DNA of 56,681 nucleotides from Terrihalobacillus insolitus (GCF_028416575.1 NZ_JAMQKB010000019.1:1-56681); one strand, 5' to 3'. Counted from the stretch's first letter, positions 1 through 9,184 are shown. The notes: a model not told the origin generated them from the letters alone. Translations and numbers: made by a program.

Positions 1-33
1 AAGCAAACAAGCATTAAAAAAATAGTGGAAAAA

Positions 34-78
34 CTAAAAAAGAGCATGTAGTGACAACAAGCTTTTTTCTACATGCCT
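34..78 (-). terminator. Terminator after the truncated binding-protein gene
   Basis: An 8-bp inverted repeat (GCATGTAG at 44-51, CTACATGC at 69-76) is followed on the minus strand by a T-rich run. It begins immediately after the stop codon of the upstream minus-strand gene. Confidence 0.6.
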
Positions 79-687
79 CTAACCCTTGATACGACTGCAA
101 TTGGAAAAATTTAACGCCAAACTCGGGATATACGTTTCGCTTGTGGATCCAGAACGGGTTGCAACGGTTTTTCCTGAAAGGTCATCAACTGATTTAATTT
201 CATCGTTATCACTGCGTACGGCAAGAATGAGACCAGCGTCATAATATGGCTGAGAAAAATCAATATTTTCCTTCCGCTCTTCGGTGATGGTCATGCCAGC
301 AATCCCAATATCAAATCGGCCAGAACCAATACCAGCAACGACTCCAGAAAATTCCATCGCTTGAATATCAATTTCAATTCCAACTTCATCAGCAAGGGCT
401 TTAATTAAGTCGATGTCAAAACCAACAAGTTCACCAGAATCTTCGTCAAGGTATTCAAAAGGAACATATCCGTTATCCGTTGCAACGGTATATACTTTAT
501 CATCTTCTGTGTCAGCTGCACTATCATCTTCAGTTGCTTCTGCATCGGAACCAGTATCTTCCGTTTCTTCCGTATCTGCTGGTTGTTCACCACCATCGCC
601 GCCTGTTTCTTCGCTTGATGTACCACATGCGGCTAAAACAACAAGGAATAGCCCAAGCAAAAGTATCAACATAGATTTTTTTAGCAT
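79..687 (-). pseudogene. Truncated amino-acid ABC transporter substrate-binding lipoprotein
   Basis: The N-terminus is a lipoprotein signal peptide with lipobox LAAC, followed by an acidic Glu/Asp/Thr linker. A GlnH/ArtP-type periplasmic binding domain follows (ATDNGYVPFEY, GFDIDLIKALA, AGMTITEERKE, DFSQPYY). Similarity stops near residue 183, after the VATRSGSTSETY motif. The last ~18 residues look foreign, and the protein is 202 aa where the family usually has about 260-280. The terminator sits directly at the stop, so a deletion has probably joined the first two thirds of the gene to its own 3' end. No permease or ATPase gene is adjacent. An AGGGGGAAA ribosome site precedes the ATG. A folded functional protein is unlikely. 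Confidence 0.75.
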
Positions 688-811
688 TCAATATTTCCCC
701 CTTTTATGTTAGGGCTTGTACGCCCATATAAATAGAATAATACAATTATAATGAATTTTCAAAATATAACTGTTGGGAATTCTTCCAATTAGACAAAATG
801 TTTACGTTAAA

Positions 812-911
812 GTGTGTGTTCAAAAAGTCGACAAATTAGAAGGTCGACTAATGTCGCCACTAGCATGTCCTGTGCATCGCAAGCAGGTCGAGGTGGCGCA
901 ATTTTGAGTAG
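812..911. repeat. Dispersed repeat, TTCAAAAAGTC family, copy 1 (divergent)
   Basis: It starts with TGTGTTCAAAAAGTCG and ends near AATTTTGAGTAGCGC. It shares its terminal motif with copies near 22919, 31145, 32584 and 44922. It lies in the 312-bp gap between the binding-protein gene and ectC, which has no credible gene. Confidence 0.5.
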
Positions 912-944
912 CGCAGGCGTATGCATTTAATATGAATCCTCTTA

Positions 945-990
945 AAAGCGCGCAAATGAAGAGAGAAGCCTTCTCTCTTCATTTGCGCAA
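945..990 (-). terminator. Terminator of the ect operon
   Basis: A perfect 19-bp inverted repeat (950-968 with 970-988, starting GCGCAAATGAAG) lies 10 bp after the ectC stop codon. A short T-run follows on the minus strand. It is an unusually long stem for a terminator. Confidence 0.8.
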
Positions 991-999
991 TATCCAATG

Positions 1000-1386
1000 T
1001 TAATCTTCATCGACGGGATACACACCATTTTCGTCGTGTACTTCTTTTCCAGTAATCGGAGGATTGAATACACAAACCATCCGCATATCGGTTGTCGCAC
1101 GTAGGAGGTGCTCATCGTTTTGGTCAAGTGCATAAAGGGTATCTTTTTGAATCGGCCATACTTTGTTGTCTTTAAGTGTAACAACTTCCCCTTCTCCTTC
1201 GATACAATAAACAGATTCTAAATGGTTTTGATACCAAATGTGTGTTTCGGTTCCAGCTTTGATGATTGTGTCATGAACAGAATAGCCCATGCCATCCTTT
1301 TTTAAAATGAGGCGTCTGCTAATCCAGTTACCGCCATCCACATCGTGTTCCGTTCCTTGTACATCTTCTAGTGAAATCACTTTCAT
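1000..1386 (-). CDS. ectC: L-ectoine synthase EctC
   Basis: Converts N-gamma-acetyl-diaminobutyrate to ectoine by cyclisation, the last step of synthesis of this cytoplasmic compatible solute. The 128-aa protein is a small cupin with the EctC signatures [20 protein letters not shown] and CIEGEGEV, at the usual family length. The ATG at 1386 is preferred over an upstream in-frame ATG because GGAGGAAAACGATC lies just ahead of it. It is last in ectA-ectB-ectC, all on the minus strand and closely spaced, so it is probably co-transcribed from the promoter upstream of ectA. Confidence 0.96.
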   Translation of the reverse strand: MKVISLEDVQGTEHDVDGGNWISRRLILKKDGMGYSVHDTIIKAGTETHIWYQNHLESVYCIEGEGEVVTLKDNKVWPIQKDTLYALDQNDEHLLRATTDMRMVCVFNPPITGKEVHDENGVYPVDED

Positions 1387-1421
1387 GATCGTTTTCCTCC
1401 CATAGTGTTGCAATATTGTTG

Positions 1422-2696
1422 TTAATTGGTAACAGGTTCTTTTAAAATACTTTTAACACTTTCCTCGATAATGTTAAATCCTTTTTTCAACCCATCTTCG
1501 TCAATTGTGATAGGTGGAAATAGCTTAAATACTTCATCATTTGGACCAGAAGTTTCCATGATTAATCCTCGTTCGAACGCTTCAGCGGTAATTTTTGAGG
1601 CCAGACCATCCACTTCAGATACAATACCTGTCATAAATCCACGGCCGCATACTTCTCCGTTTAGTTCAGGAGTATCTTGATTGAGCTTGACTAAGAAATC
1701 ATGAATCATTTTTGATTTGTTTTGAATCGATTTTTCAAATTCTTTATCTTCCCAGTAACTTAATGCTGCTGTTGCAGTAACAAAGGCGTGATTATTGCCT
1801 CGGAATGTCCCATTGTGTTCTCCAGGAGACCAGATATCAAGTTCAGGATGAAATAATGTAATGGCAAAAGGCAGACCGAATCCGCTTAATGATTTTGACA
1901 TACAAACGATATCAGGAGTAATTCCAGCTGGTTCAAAGCTAAAGAACGTACCTGTTCGTCCAACGCCTGCCTGAACATCATCGATGATTAGGAGAATCCC
2001 CCAACGCTTACAAATTTGTTCGATTTTCTTTAACCAATCAAAACTGGCTGCGTTAATTCCGCCTTCCCCTTGAACTGTTTCCAAGATCATTGCAGCAGGA
2101 ATATCAACTCCGCTACCACCACCTTCTAGAAAGCTTTCAAGGTAGTCTAGTGAACTATTGTTATCCACAAAATTGTCGTATGGCATTGTTACACTATGAT
2201 GAAGCGGAATTCCTGCCCCCTTACGTTTAGCTGCATTTCCTGTAACAGAGAGGGATCCAATTGTCATACCGTGGAACCCATTCGTAAAACTGATAACATC
2301 CGTACGACCAGTTACTTTTCTTGCTAGCTTTAAGGCGCTTTCCACGGTGTTTGTTCCTGTAGGTCCAGGGAACATAATTTTGTAATCCAATTTACGTGGT
2401 TTTAAAATAACGTCATTAAACTTAGATATAAATTCTGCTTTAGCGGATGTAGCCATGTCGAGGGAGTGTGTAATCCCATCATTTGATATATATTCAACAA
2501 GTTTTGATTTCATTACAGGATCATTGTGGCCGTAATTTAGTGCACCTGCCCCAGAAAAAAAGTCAATGTATTCTTGACCTGCTTCGTCCCACATTTTGTA
2601 GCCCTTCGCTTTTGTGAAAATGCTTGGGAAATTACGGCAGTAACTGCGGACCTCTGATTCGAATTCTTCAAAAATGCTTTTATCTGTTTGACTCAA
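1422..2696 (-). CDS. ectB: Diaminobutyrate-2-oxoglutarate transaminase EctB
   Basis: A PLP-dependent class III aminotransferase that makes L-2,4-diaminobutyrate from aspartate semialdehyde and glutamate, the first step of ectoine synthesis. The protein is 424 aa. It shows [13 protein letters not shown] near the N-terminus, GFHGMT, the cofactor-binding [13 protein letters not shown] and the SKSLSG motif with the Schiff-base lysine. The start is taken as TTG at 2696, giving [27 protein letters not shown] precedes it and family members begin here. An in-frame ATG at 2753 would add 19 unrelated residues. The gap to ectC is 35 bp. Confidence 0.96.
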   Translation of the reverse strand: MSQTDKSIFEEFESEVRSYCRNFPSIFTKAKGYKMWDEAGQEYIDFFSGAGALNYGHNDPVMKSKLVEYISNDGITHSLDMATSAKAEFISKFNDVILKPRKLDYKIMFPGPTGTNTVESALKLARKVTGRTDVISFTNGFHGMTIGSLSVTGNAAKRKGAGIPLHHSVTMPYDNFVDNNSSLDYLESFLEGGGSGVDIPAAMILETVQGEGGINAASFDWLKKIEQICKRWGILLIIDDVQAGVGRTGTFFSFEPAGITPDIVCMSKSLSGFGLPFAITLFHPELDIWSPGEHNGTFRGNNHAFVTATAALSYWEDKEFEKSIQNKSKMIHDFLVKLNQDTPELNGEVCGRGFMTGIVSEVDGLASKITAEAFERGLIMETSGPNDEVFKLFPPITIDEDGLKKGFNIIEESVKSILKEPVTN

Positions 2697-2762
2697 ATTA
2701 TGTTCCTCCTTAAGATTCTCTTTCTTAAATCGGTATTTAATCACACCGCACAAATGGTGAAT

Positions 2763-3287
2763 TTATGAATGAATTGGTCCTATTCGGAAGCTCAGTTCTT
2801 CCTCGTGTTCATCACTTGGAAAGAGGTCTTCTGAAAAGCACTCGCTTACCCTACATTTGGTCTGGTTATCACGGGCAAAGCGTCGAAATAATGACTTGGA
2901 TGCCTTGTTTGACGGGGTAACTGTTGCTTCAACAAAGCGAACATTCTGGCAAGCTTTTCGGGTGATAAGTTCAGTTAGGAGCTTTGATGCAATACCATTT
3001 CCTTGTTGTGAGGGGTCAACTCCTATTTGCCAGACAAATACCACATCCTTACGTTCAGGAGGGATAAATGCGGTTACAAAACCAACTAATTTACCTTCTT
3101 GTTTAGCGACAACACATGTTTCTGAAAAAAACTCACACATCATAATGTACTTATAAGCAGAGTTCTGGTCGAGTGTTGATTTGTCCACCAATTCCCACAT
3201 CTCTGCACCATCTTCTACGGTAGGCTTTTTAAAAACAATCGTTTTCGTTGCTGCTATTTGCGGCGCTTCTACAACTTGACTGTTAAT
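2763..3287 (-). CDS. ectA: Diaminobutyrate acetyltransferase EctA (apparent ATT start)
   Basis: A GNAT acetyltransferase that acetylates diaminobutyrate on its gamma nitrogen. The body is clearly EctA: FKKPTVEDGAEMWELV, YKYIMMCEFFSETCVV, FVWQIGVDPSQQGNGIASKLL (acetyl-CoA loop). The first in-frame ATG (3200) falls inside the conserved N-terminal region. Reading upstream gives about 29 more matching residues before a stop at 3315, with no in-frame ATG, GTG or TTG. The best initiation codon is ATT at 3287, 8 nt after AAGGGAG, giving a normal 174-aa protein. This is either a rare ATT start or a mutated ATG. The gap to ectB is 66 bp. Confidence 0.9.
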   Translation of the reverse strand: MNSQVVEAPQIAATKTIVFKKPTVEDGAEMWELVDKSTLDQNSAYKYIMMCEFFSETCVVAKQEGKLVGFVTAFIPPERKDVVFVWQIGVDPSQQGNGIASKLLTELITRKACQNVRFVEATVTPSNKASKSLFRRFARDNQTKCRVSECFSEDLFPSDEHEEELSFRIGPIHS

Positions 3288-3341
3288 GTTAAATTCTCCC
3301 TTCGCTTCAATTATTTAATGATAACTCAAACTACATGTATT

Positions 3342-3370
3342 ATCATAGGTGTAAGGAACAGGATAATCAA
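3342..3370 (-). promoter_or_regulatory. Promoter of the ectABC operon
   Basis: On the minus strand, TTGATT (3365-3370) and TATGAT (3342-3347) are separated by exactly 17 bp. This is a good sigma-A-type match, about 50 bp upstream of ectA. Confidence 0.65.
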
Positions 3371-3378
3371 ACCAGTTT

Positions 3379-3397
3379 AAGCTTGAATAACAAGCTT
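3379..3397. promoter_or_regulatory. Inverted repeat upstream of the ect promoter
   Basis: AAGCTTG and CAAGCTT are perfect 7-bp arms around AATAA, 8 bp upstream of the ect -35 box. It could be an operator site or the terminator of a lost gene. Nothing in the sequence decides between these. Confidence 0.4.
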
Positions 3398-3577
3398 TAT
3401 TCGTGGCTATTAGGGATGACTAGCAATCAGAAAGGCGAGCGTTAAAAATGCTACGATTTTGTTAAGTATTCTAACTATTTTAAAACTTTCGGGATGAAAG
3501 TCCTACTGTTAGATCAAAAGAAATAGATCTAGATTTTATCTTTCGTAGATTATTAATTTGCGGTAAACACTGAAATA

Positions 3578-3649
3578 CTATGCGTTTTGGGGAACGGATA
3601 ATCCTAATCCTTCCGCAATGCGTTTACCAAATTCGGGATCTGCTTTATA
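3578..3649 (-). pseudogene. Remnant of a catalase C-terminus
   Basis: Read on the minus strand, this encodes YKADPEFGKRIAEGLGLSVP followed by QNA and a stop. It closely resembles the C-terminal end of clade-3 heme catalases (YKADPEYGxRVAxxLGL). Upstream the frame turns into AT-rich noise, so only the last ~24 codons remain. The rest of the 3288-3826 gap shows no gene. Confidence 0.55.
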
Positions 3650-3826
3650 AATATAATATAATCTTTTAAAAATAAATGTTTATTAATAATTAATTTAAAT
3701 AATTAACACTAGAGATATTTCAATTAGTAAAAATACCCATAGGATGATCGGGTGCAAACTTATTGATATCGAGCGATAAAAGGAGTAATGTTTTGACCAT
3801 ATGAATGTAAATGGGGAGATGTGATA

Positions 3827-4792
3827 TTGCTTATACGTTTAAACCAGCAACTACAAAAGAGAATGCCATTGATCACTCCTGCAAGTGTAGTAATTGGTGT
3901 TTTACTTGCCAACTATTTAGCAGATTTTTCTTTTCTTGTTCCTTGGATTTTTGCATTCATGACCTTTTCTGGAAGTTTGAGTTCAAATTTCCATTCAATG
4001 AAAAAGGCCATTTTACATCCCATTCCAATTCTAATTGTTCTCACTATCCTCCATGTGATCATGCCATTGTGGGCGTTAGGGATCGGGAAGGTTGTGTTTC
4101 AAGATGATGTTTATACGATCACTGGACTAATTCTATCCGTTATTATTCCTACTGGGATTACTAGTTTCATATGGGTATCCCTTTACAAAGGGAATATTGC
4201 TTTAACGTTGTCGATCATCTTAATCGATACAATGCTTTCGCCAGTTATTGTTCCTACTAGTCTTTCTTTACTAGTTGGGAGCGGAATCGAAATGGATGTT
4301 TGGCGTATTATGAAGGGTTTATTAGGGATGATTGTGATACCTTCTATAATCGGAATGAGCTTAAATCATTTTACCAAAGGAAGAGTAGAAGAAAATTGGG
4401 TTGGACGACTGGCACCCTTCGCAAAGCTTTCATTGGCAACCGTTGTTATTCTAAATAGTGCAGTAATTGCGCCTTATTTGATTCAAATTAACTTAAAGTT
4501 AGTAATGATCGGAATTGTGGTGTTTTTTGTCGCATTTTCGGGTTATTTTATTTCCTGGGTAATAGGAGGGCTATTAAAACGGGAAAAAGAGGATATTATG
4601 ACGATGACATTTACTGGTGGAATGAGAAATATCTCTACTGGTGCAGTTATTGCAATTGCCTATTTTCCGCCACCAGTCGCAGTTCCTGTTGTAGTAGGTA
4701 TGTTGTTTCAACAGGTGTTGGCCTCGCCTTTTGGTCTCCTAATTGACAGGTATTACAACAAAAAAACACAGGAACAAAGGGTAGTTGTGTAG
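3827..4792 (+). CDS. Bile acid:sodium symporter (BASS) family transporter
   Basis: A membrane protein of about 321 aa with 8-10 hydrophobic segments. It has the BASS features FMTFSGSLSSNF near the first helices and FTGGMRNISTGAVIA in the C-terminal half. Family members carry organic anions with sodium; the substrate here is unknown. The start is uncertain. GTG at 3821 is only 2 nt from GGGGAG, so TTG at 3827, 8 nt away, is preferred. A strong terminator follows. Confidence 0.85.
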   Translation: MLIRLNQQLQKRMPLITPASVVIGVLLANYLADFSFLVPWIFAFMTFSGSLSSNFHSMKKAILHPIPILIVLTILHVIMPLWALGIGKVVFQDDVYTITGLILSVIIPTGITSFIWVSLYKGNIALTLSIILIDTMLSPVIVPTSLSLLVGSGIEMDVWRIMKGLLGMIVIPSIIGMSLNHFTKGRVEENWVGRLAPFAKLSLATVVILNSAVIAPYLIQINLKLVMIGIVVFFVAFSGYFISWVIGGLLKREKEDIMTMTFTGGMRNISTGAVIAIAYFPPPVAVPVVVGMLFQQVLASPFGLLIDRYYNKKTQEQRVVV

Positions 4793-4820
4793 TGTTTAAA
4801 AAAGGAATTGTCAATAAAAA

Positions 4821-4858
4821 AAGAAACAACCGCACCGTGATAAGTGCGGTTGTTTCCT
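4821..4858. terminator. Bidirectional terminator
   Basis: A 13-bp stem (GAAACAACCGCAC at 4823-4835, matching arm at 4844-4856) with an 8-nt loop, an A-run on the left and T-rich sequence on the right. It separates the BASS gene from the convergent minus-strand peptide gene. Confidence 0.85.
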
Positions 4859-4871
4859 TTATGAAACGGTC

Positions 4872-4991
4872 TTACTTTTCATGGAAGTAACTCATAAAGG
4901 ATTGAAAAATCTCAATCCCTTGGAAGATGAATAACCAAATAGCAGTAAAAGAAAAAGCCGCAATCATTAAAAATCGAACAAATAACATCAT
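4872..4991 (-). CDS. 39-aa hydrophobic peptide
   Basis: A short minus-strand ORF starting MMLFVRFLMIAAF, with one predicted membrane helix followed by a polar end (SYFHEK). It has an excellent ribosome site, GGAGGA, 9 nt before the first ATG. The next gene on this strand ends 34 bp upstream. The family is not recognised. The ribosome site and clean hydrophobic pattern support a real small membrane protein. Confidence 0.6.
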   Translation of the reverse strand: MMLFVRFLMIAAFSFTAIWLFIFQGIEIFQSFMSYFHEK

Positions 4992-5025
4992 CGGTATTGT
5001 TCCTCCTTTTTGGTACTAGTATCAA

Positions 5026-5361
5026 TTAGGTACCATTAGAAGAAGAAAAATAGGATGATTGATAGAAAACAGCGAGCAAGAAGATCTGCATTAAACGATC
5101 CTTTAAAGACCGACGCCAAAGCAAGATGGATCCTACAAAGAATAGTGTAAGAATTGGAGGTAGTATCAGACTTAGGGCAGAAGGGTATTTACTGCTGCTA
5201 GGTTCATCTGTAACCTGCTCAGAAAATACGTCAGAAGACTTACTAATAACATCACTAACTGGATTTTCTCTTTCTACAATGGAGAAATGAACACTTGTTA
5301 GCGTGAATAGAAAGATAATGAGACTAGCAATACTGATGATCTTTTTGATCGCATCCCACAC
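5026..5361 (-). CDS. Hypothetical protein with two membrane segments
   Basis: A 111-aa protein beginning at GTG 5361 (WDAIKKIISIASL). One hydrophobic helix lies near the N-terminus, then a ~40-residue Ser/Glu-rich polar stretch (about 30-65), then a second helix near 68-85. It resembles a small anchored extracytoplasmic protein. The ribosome site is poor (AGAAGG directly before the GTG). No family recognised. Confidence 0.45.
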   Translation of the reverse strand: MWDAIKKIISIASLIIFLFTLTSVHFSIVERENPVSDVISKSSDVFSEQVTDEPSSSKYPSALSLILPPILTLFFVGSILLWRRSLKDRLMQIFLLAVFYQSSYFSSSNGT

Positions 5362-5381
5362 CCTTCTTTTAATGTATTGGT

Positions 5382-5400
5382 AGTATTACATAGTAATACA
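5382..5400. promoter_or_regulatory. Palindrome between divergent genes
   Basis: GTATTAC-ATA-GTAATAC, with perfect 7-bp arms, lies between the minus-strand hypothetical gene and the plus-strand MFS gene. It has the form of a repressor operator. No regulator gene is adjacent. Confidence 0.4.
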
Positions 5401-5503
5401 GATTGAGCAATTTGTAAATCTCTTTTAATCGCAATTTTCAACATAAGATGCTTCATCTACGTTAAGACAAAATATGTACAAATAAAATTGGAGTGAGAAC
5501 GAT

Positions 5504-6697
5504 ATGAAGGAAAAACAACCCATTTGGACACGAAGCTTTATTAGTATTTCTTTAATTCAATTCATTGTTTTTACAGTGTTTTATTCGCTGCTAACAACCT
5601 TACCGATATATGTAATCGATGATTTAGCAGGTACAGAGGCTGAAGGTGGTTTGGTCGTAACAGTAATGTTAATCGCAGCAATTTTGATTCGGCCTTTTTC
5701 GGGGAAAATTCTAGAAATTATGGGGAAAAAGAATGGATTGGTTATTAGTGCGATTCTATTTGCGGTGACGACAGTGTTTTACATGTTTACCAACACTTAT
5801 TTTTTACTGTTAGCTATTCGTTTTCTTCACGGTTTATCGTTTGCTGTGTTGACCACTGCAACTGGGGCATTAGCTGCAGACTTAGTACCAGATGATAGGC
5901 GGGGTGAGGGATTAGGTTATTTTGCAATGTCAATGAATGTTGCGATTGTTGTTGGGCCGTTTATTGGTTTAACACTTTTGCAGTATTACCCATTTTTTGA
6001 TTTATTTTTACTTTTAAGTGTCATCATGGTGATTGGTGCAGGGTGTTCTTTTCTTATTGAGGTTCCAGCTGATAGTGAAGCAGTTCATCATCCAGCAAAA
6101 AAAATTTCTTTTCATGATCTTCTTGAACGAAAGGCGATGCCGATTGCGTTCATTAGCAGTTTGGTTGCCTTTTCTTATTCTAGTGTGGTTTCCTTTTTAT
6201 CGGTTTTTACAAATGAGGTTGGTCTATCCACCGTGTCAAGTTACTTTTTTGTCGTTTTCGCGATCATGATGATCCTATCTAGGCCATATCTCGGTAGACG
6301 TTTTGATTTGAGCGGGCCTGCATATGTTATTCTGCCATGTTTACTTCTTTTTGCAATCGGACTAATCACTCTAAGCATTACCCAGTCAGCCTGGATGCTG
6401 TTGGTTTCTGGAGGGTTAATTGGCTTAGGTTATGGTGCGTTAGTGCCAAGCTTTCAAACAATGGCCATCCAATCCTCAAATAAAGCAAGAAGCGGTCATG
6501 CTACAGCCACTTTTTTTACGTTGTATGACTCTGGTATTGCTGTGGGATCATTCATTTTCGGAATCATTGTTTCTTCCCTAGGCTTTACTTATTTGTATCT
6601 CTTTAGTGCATTAATTGTCGTATTGGTGATGGGGTTGTTTGTTCTTTACCAAACTCGTGTGCAACGATCAAAAGGAAGTCTGAAACATTCTTCGTAA
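5504..6697 (+). CDS. MFS transporter (YwoG-like)
   Basis: A 397-aa protein with about 12 hydrophobic segments. It carries the MFS loop motif around RPFSGKILEIMGKKNG (residues ~60-78) and a second half beginning near residue 200 after a polar loop. It resembles Bacillus YwoG-type drug/metabolite exporters; the substrate is unknown. The ATG at 5504 has GGAGTG ahead of it. It looks monocistronic, with a possible operator at 5382-5400. Confidence 0.85.
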   Translation: MKEKQPIWTRSFISISLIQFIVFTVFYSLLTTLPIYVIDDLAGTEAEGGLVVTVMLIAAILIRPFSGKILEIMGKKNGLVISAILFAVTTVFYMFTNTYFLLLAIRFLHGLSFAVLTTATGALAADLVPDDRRGEGLGYFAMSMNVAIVVGPFIGLTLLQYYPFFDLFLLLSVIMVIGAGCSFLIEVPADSEAVHHPAKKISFHDLLERKAMPIAFISSLVAFSYSSVVSFLSVFTNEVGLSTVSSYFFVVFAIMMILSRPYLGRRFDLSGPAYVILPCLLLFAIGLITLSITQSAWMLLVSGGLIGLGYGALVPSFQTMAIQSSNKARSGHATATFFTLYDSGIAVGSFIFGIIVSSLGFTYLYLFSALIVVLVMGLFVLYQTRVQRSKGSLKHSS

Positions 6698-6777
6698 TAC
6701 ATGGAATTATGACGAACTCGCACTAATAGTTAAAGGGAATTGGGATAAAGTAAGATTAGAAAAAAGACAGATTACAA

Positions 6778-6806
6778 TTGATAAACTTGTATATACAAGT
6801 TATACT
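6778..6806 (+). promoter_or_regulatory. Trehalose operon promoter with embedded TreR operator
   Basis: TTGATA (6778-6783) and TATACT (6801-6806) are 17 bp apart. The spacer holds a perfect 16-bp palindrome, ACTTGTATATACAAGT (6785-6800), like the known Bacillus tre operator. TreR binding here would block RNA polymerase directly, with release by trehalose-6-phosphate inferred from the B. subtilis system. Confidence 0.85.
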
Positions 6807-6898
6807 TTGATTATATTATTTAAACAATTGGCATGGTCGGGAAATCCAGAGGGGTCCCAGTTTTAAATACAAATAAGAGTACAATGAAGGAGGCACAC

Positions 6899-7390
6899 AT
6901 GATGTTAAAAGGCTTGTTTGGTAATAAGGAAACAGATGTTTATATTAAAGCACCAGCGACAGGGAAGGTTGTTTCATTAGAAGAAGTACCAGACCCAACT
7001 TTTTCGCAAAAAATGATGGGGGAAGGGGTTGCGATTGAACCTGCTGAAGGCAAGGTGGTTGCACCAATGGATGCAGAAATTGTGCAGGTGTTCCCCACAA
7101 AGCATGCAATTGGTTTGAAAAGTAAAAGTGGAATAGAACTGCTAATTCATATTGGATTAGAAACAGTCGGTATGAACGGCGAGGGCTTTGAAGCACATGT
7201 CAAACAAGGAGACAAAGTAAAAGTTGGTGATCCACTTGTTTCCTTCGACTTAGACTTAATCAAACAAAAGGCCTCAAGCACGGTTACACCTGTCATCATA
7301 ACAAACAGTGATCAGTATTCGGTTGAAATTTTACAAGAAGAAAGCGTAACAGCAGCTTCAACTGAATTACTACATGTAACAAAAGCATAA
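6899..7390 (+). CDS. PTS glucose-type EIIA component
   Basis: A stand-alone EIIA-Glc domain of 163 aa that takes phosphate from HPr and passes it to an EIIBC permease. The two active-site histidines are present with the family's 15-residue spacing: H69 (TKHAIGL) and H84 (LLIHIGL). The start at 6899 (or 6902) follows AAGGAGG; an in-frame ATG at 6833 would add an unrelated 22 residues. It is the first gene behind the tre operator, ahead of treA and treR. The usual first gene, the EIIBC permease treP, is absent, so this IIA probably serves a trehalose EIIBC encoded elsewhere. Confidence 0.9.
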   Translation: MMLKGLFGNKETDVYIKAPATGKVVSLEEVPDPTFSQKMMGEGVAIEPAEGKVVAPMDAEIVQVFPTKHAIGLKSKSGIELLIHIGLETVGMNGEGFEAHVKQGDKVKVGDPLVSFDLDLIKQKASSTVTPVIITNSDQYSVEILQEESVTAASTELLHVTKA

Positions 7391-7475
7391 AAGAAAGAAC
7401 CTCATTTCAAATGGGCCAGACTAGAAACATGGCTAATTTACTACATGACTAGCATATAAACTCGAGGTGATCGGT

Positions 7476-9161
7476 ATGTCGGAACCGTGGTGGAAAAAAG
7501 CGGTAGTTTATCAAATTTATCCAAAAAGCTTTCATGACACGACAGGCAATGGTGTTGGGGATATACAAGGTGTCATTGAAAAATTGGATTATTTAAAAAA
7601 GCTAGGGGTTGATGTCATTTGGTTAACGCCTATCTATGAATCCCCACAAAATGATAATGGGTACGATATAAGTGATTATTACGCGATATTTGAGGAATAC
7701 GGTTCAATGGACGACGTAGACCGTTTAATTACAGCTCTACACAAAAGAAACATGAAGCTCATGATGGATATTGTTGTGAACCATACATCCACGGAACATG
7801 AGTGGTTTCAGAAAGCAAAACAGTCCAAGACAAATCCGTATCGTGATTTTTATATATGGAAGGATAGTCAGAATGGTGCAGAGCCTACCAATTGGGAGTC
7901 AAAGTTTGGTGGTTCGGCATGGGAGTTCGACGAAATAACGGATCAATACTATCTTCACCTTTTTGATGTAACCCAAGCTGATTTAAATTGGGAGAATGAA
8001 GCATTGCGCCAAAAGATTTACGAAATGATGCGGTTTTGGGCGAAAAAAGGGCTCGATGGTTTTCGCCTGGATGTGATTAATTTAATATCGAAAGATCAAC
8101 GTTTCCCTGATGATGACGGATCGGTTCCACCTGGTGACGGCCGTAAATATTATACAGATGGCCCGAGAGTTCACGAGTTTATGCAGGAATTGAACAAGGA
8201 AGTTTTTGCTAAATATGACTTAGTAACTGTTGGGGAAATGTCCTCAACAACGATTGATCATTGCATCAAGTACACGAACCCGGATCGAAAAGAGCTAAGC
8301 ATGACCTTTAACTTTCACCACTTGAAGGTAGACTATCCAAACGGTGAAAAATGGACCGTTGCAGATTTTGATTTTTATAAGTTAAAAAAAATCCTTTCCT
8401 TATGGCAAACCGAGATGAATCGTGGAGGCGGTTGGAATGCATTGTTCTGGTGTAACCATGACCAGCCGAGAGTATTGTCTCGGTTTGGCGATGATGAACA
8501 TTATCCAAAGGAATCCGCAAAGATGCTGGCAACGACGATTCATATGATGCAAGGTACGCCATATATTTACCAGGGAGAAGAAATTGGAATGACCAATCCG
8601 AAGTTTGCATCGATTGAGCAATATCGAGATGTGGAATCTCTCAACGTTTATAACATGATGAAACAGGACGGAATCGATGAGGCTTCTATTTTGGCTATTT
8701 TAAAACAGAAATCACGTGATAACGCACGAACGCCTGTCCAATGGAATGCCGCTCAAAATGCTGGTTTCACCTCAGGTACCCCTTGGATCCCAATAGCAGA
8801 AAATTATAAATCAGTAAATGCAGAGGCCGCATTAGATGACCCTGATTCCATCTTTTATCATTATCAGAAACTGATTCAACTGAGAAAAGAATATGGGATT
8901 ATTACAGATGGAAATTATCAGTTAATTCTAGAAGATCATGATCAAATATTTGCTTACATTAGACAGCAGGGAAAAGAAACAGTACTCGTTGTCAACAATT
9001 TTTATGGGGAAGAAACGAATTTTGCACTACCGCAAAACATTTCCATTGAAGGGGATAAGGTTGATGTACTTATTTCCAATTATAAGGATACCCCTACAGA
9101 CTATCGTAAGTTAAAACTTCGCCCTTATGAATCTGTCGTATATTATATTGGTAAGAATTGA
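7476..9161 (+). CDS. treA: Trehalose-6-phosphate hydrolase
   Basis: A cytoplasmic GH13 enzyme that splits trehalose-6-phosphate into glucose and glucose-6-phosphate. At 561 aa it is the length of B. subtilis TreA. Catalytic residues are visible: nucleophile D199 (GFRLDVIN), acid/base E254 (VGEMSS) and transition-state Asp D329 (CNHDQPR), plus region I DIVVNHTS. The ATG at 7476 follows GAGGTGA. A GTG at 7467 is in frame but overlaps the ribosome site. It is 85 bp after the IIA gene and 23 bp before treR. Confidence 0.95.
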   Translation: MSEPWWKKAVVYQIYPKSFHDTTGNGVGDIQGVIEKLDYLKKLGVDVIWLTPIYESPQNDNGYDISDYYAIFEEYGSMDDVDRLITALHKRNMKLMMDIVVNHTSTEHEWFQKAKQSKTNPYRDFYIWKDSQNGAEPTNWESKFGGSAWEFDEITDQYYLHLFDVTQADLNWENEALRQKIYEMMRFWAKKGLDGFRLDVINLISKDQRFPDDDGSVPPGDGRKYYTDGPRVHEFMQELNKEVFAKYDLVTVGEMSSTTIDHCIKYTNPDRKELSMTFNFHHLKVDYPNGEKWTVADFDFYKLKKILSLWQTEMNRGGGWNALFWCNHDQPRVLSRFGDDEHYPKESAKMLATTIHMMQGTPYIYQGEEIGMTNPKFASIEQYRDVESLNVYNMMKQDGIDEASILAILKQKSRDNARTPVQWNAAQNAGFTSGTPWIPIAENYKSVNAEAALDDPDSIFYHYQKLIQLRKEYGIITDGNYQLILEDHDQIFAYIRQQGKETVLVVNNFYGEETNFALPQNISIEGDKVDVLISNYKDTPTDYRKLKLRPYESVVYYIGKN

Positions 9162-9184
9162 TATACTTAGAGTGGTGATCGCCG

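Noticed and set aside
413..712. Ser-rich plus-strand ORF
   Set aside because: It is the antisense shadow of the Glu/Asp/Thr linker of the binding lipoprotein.
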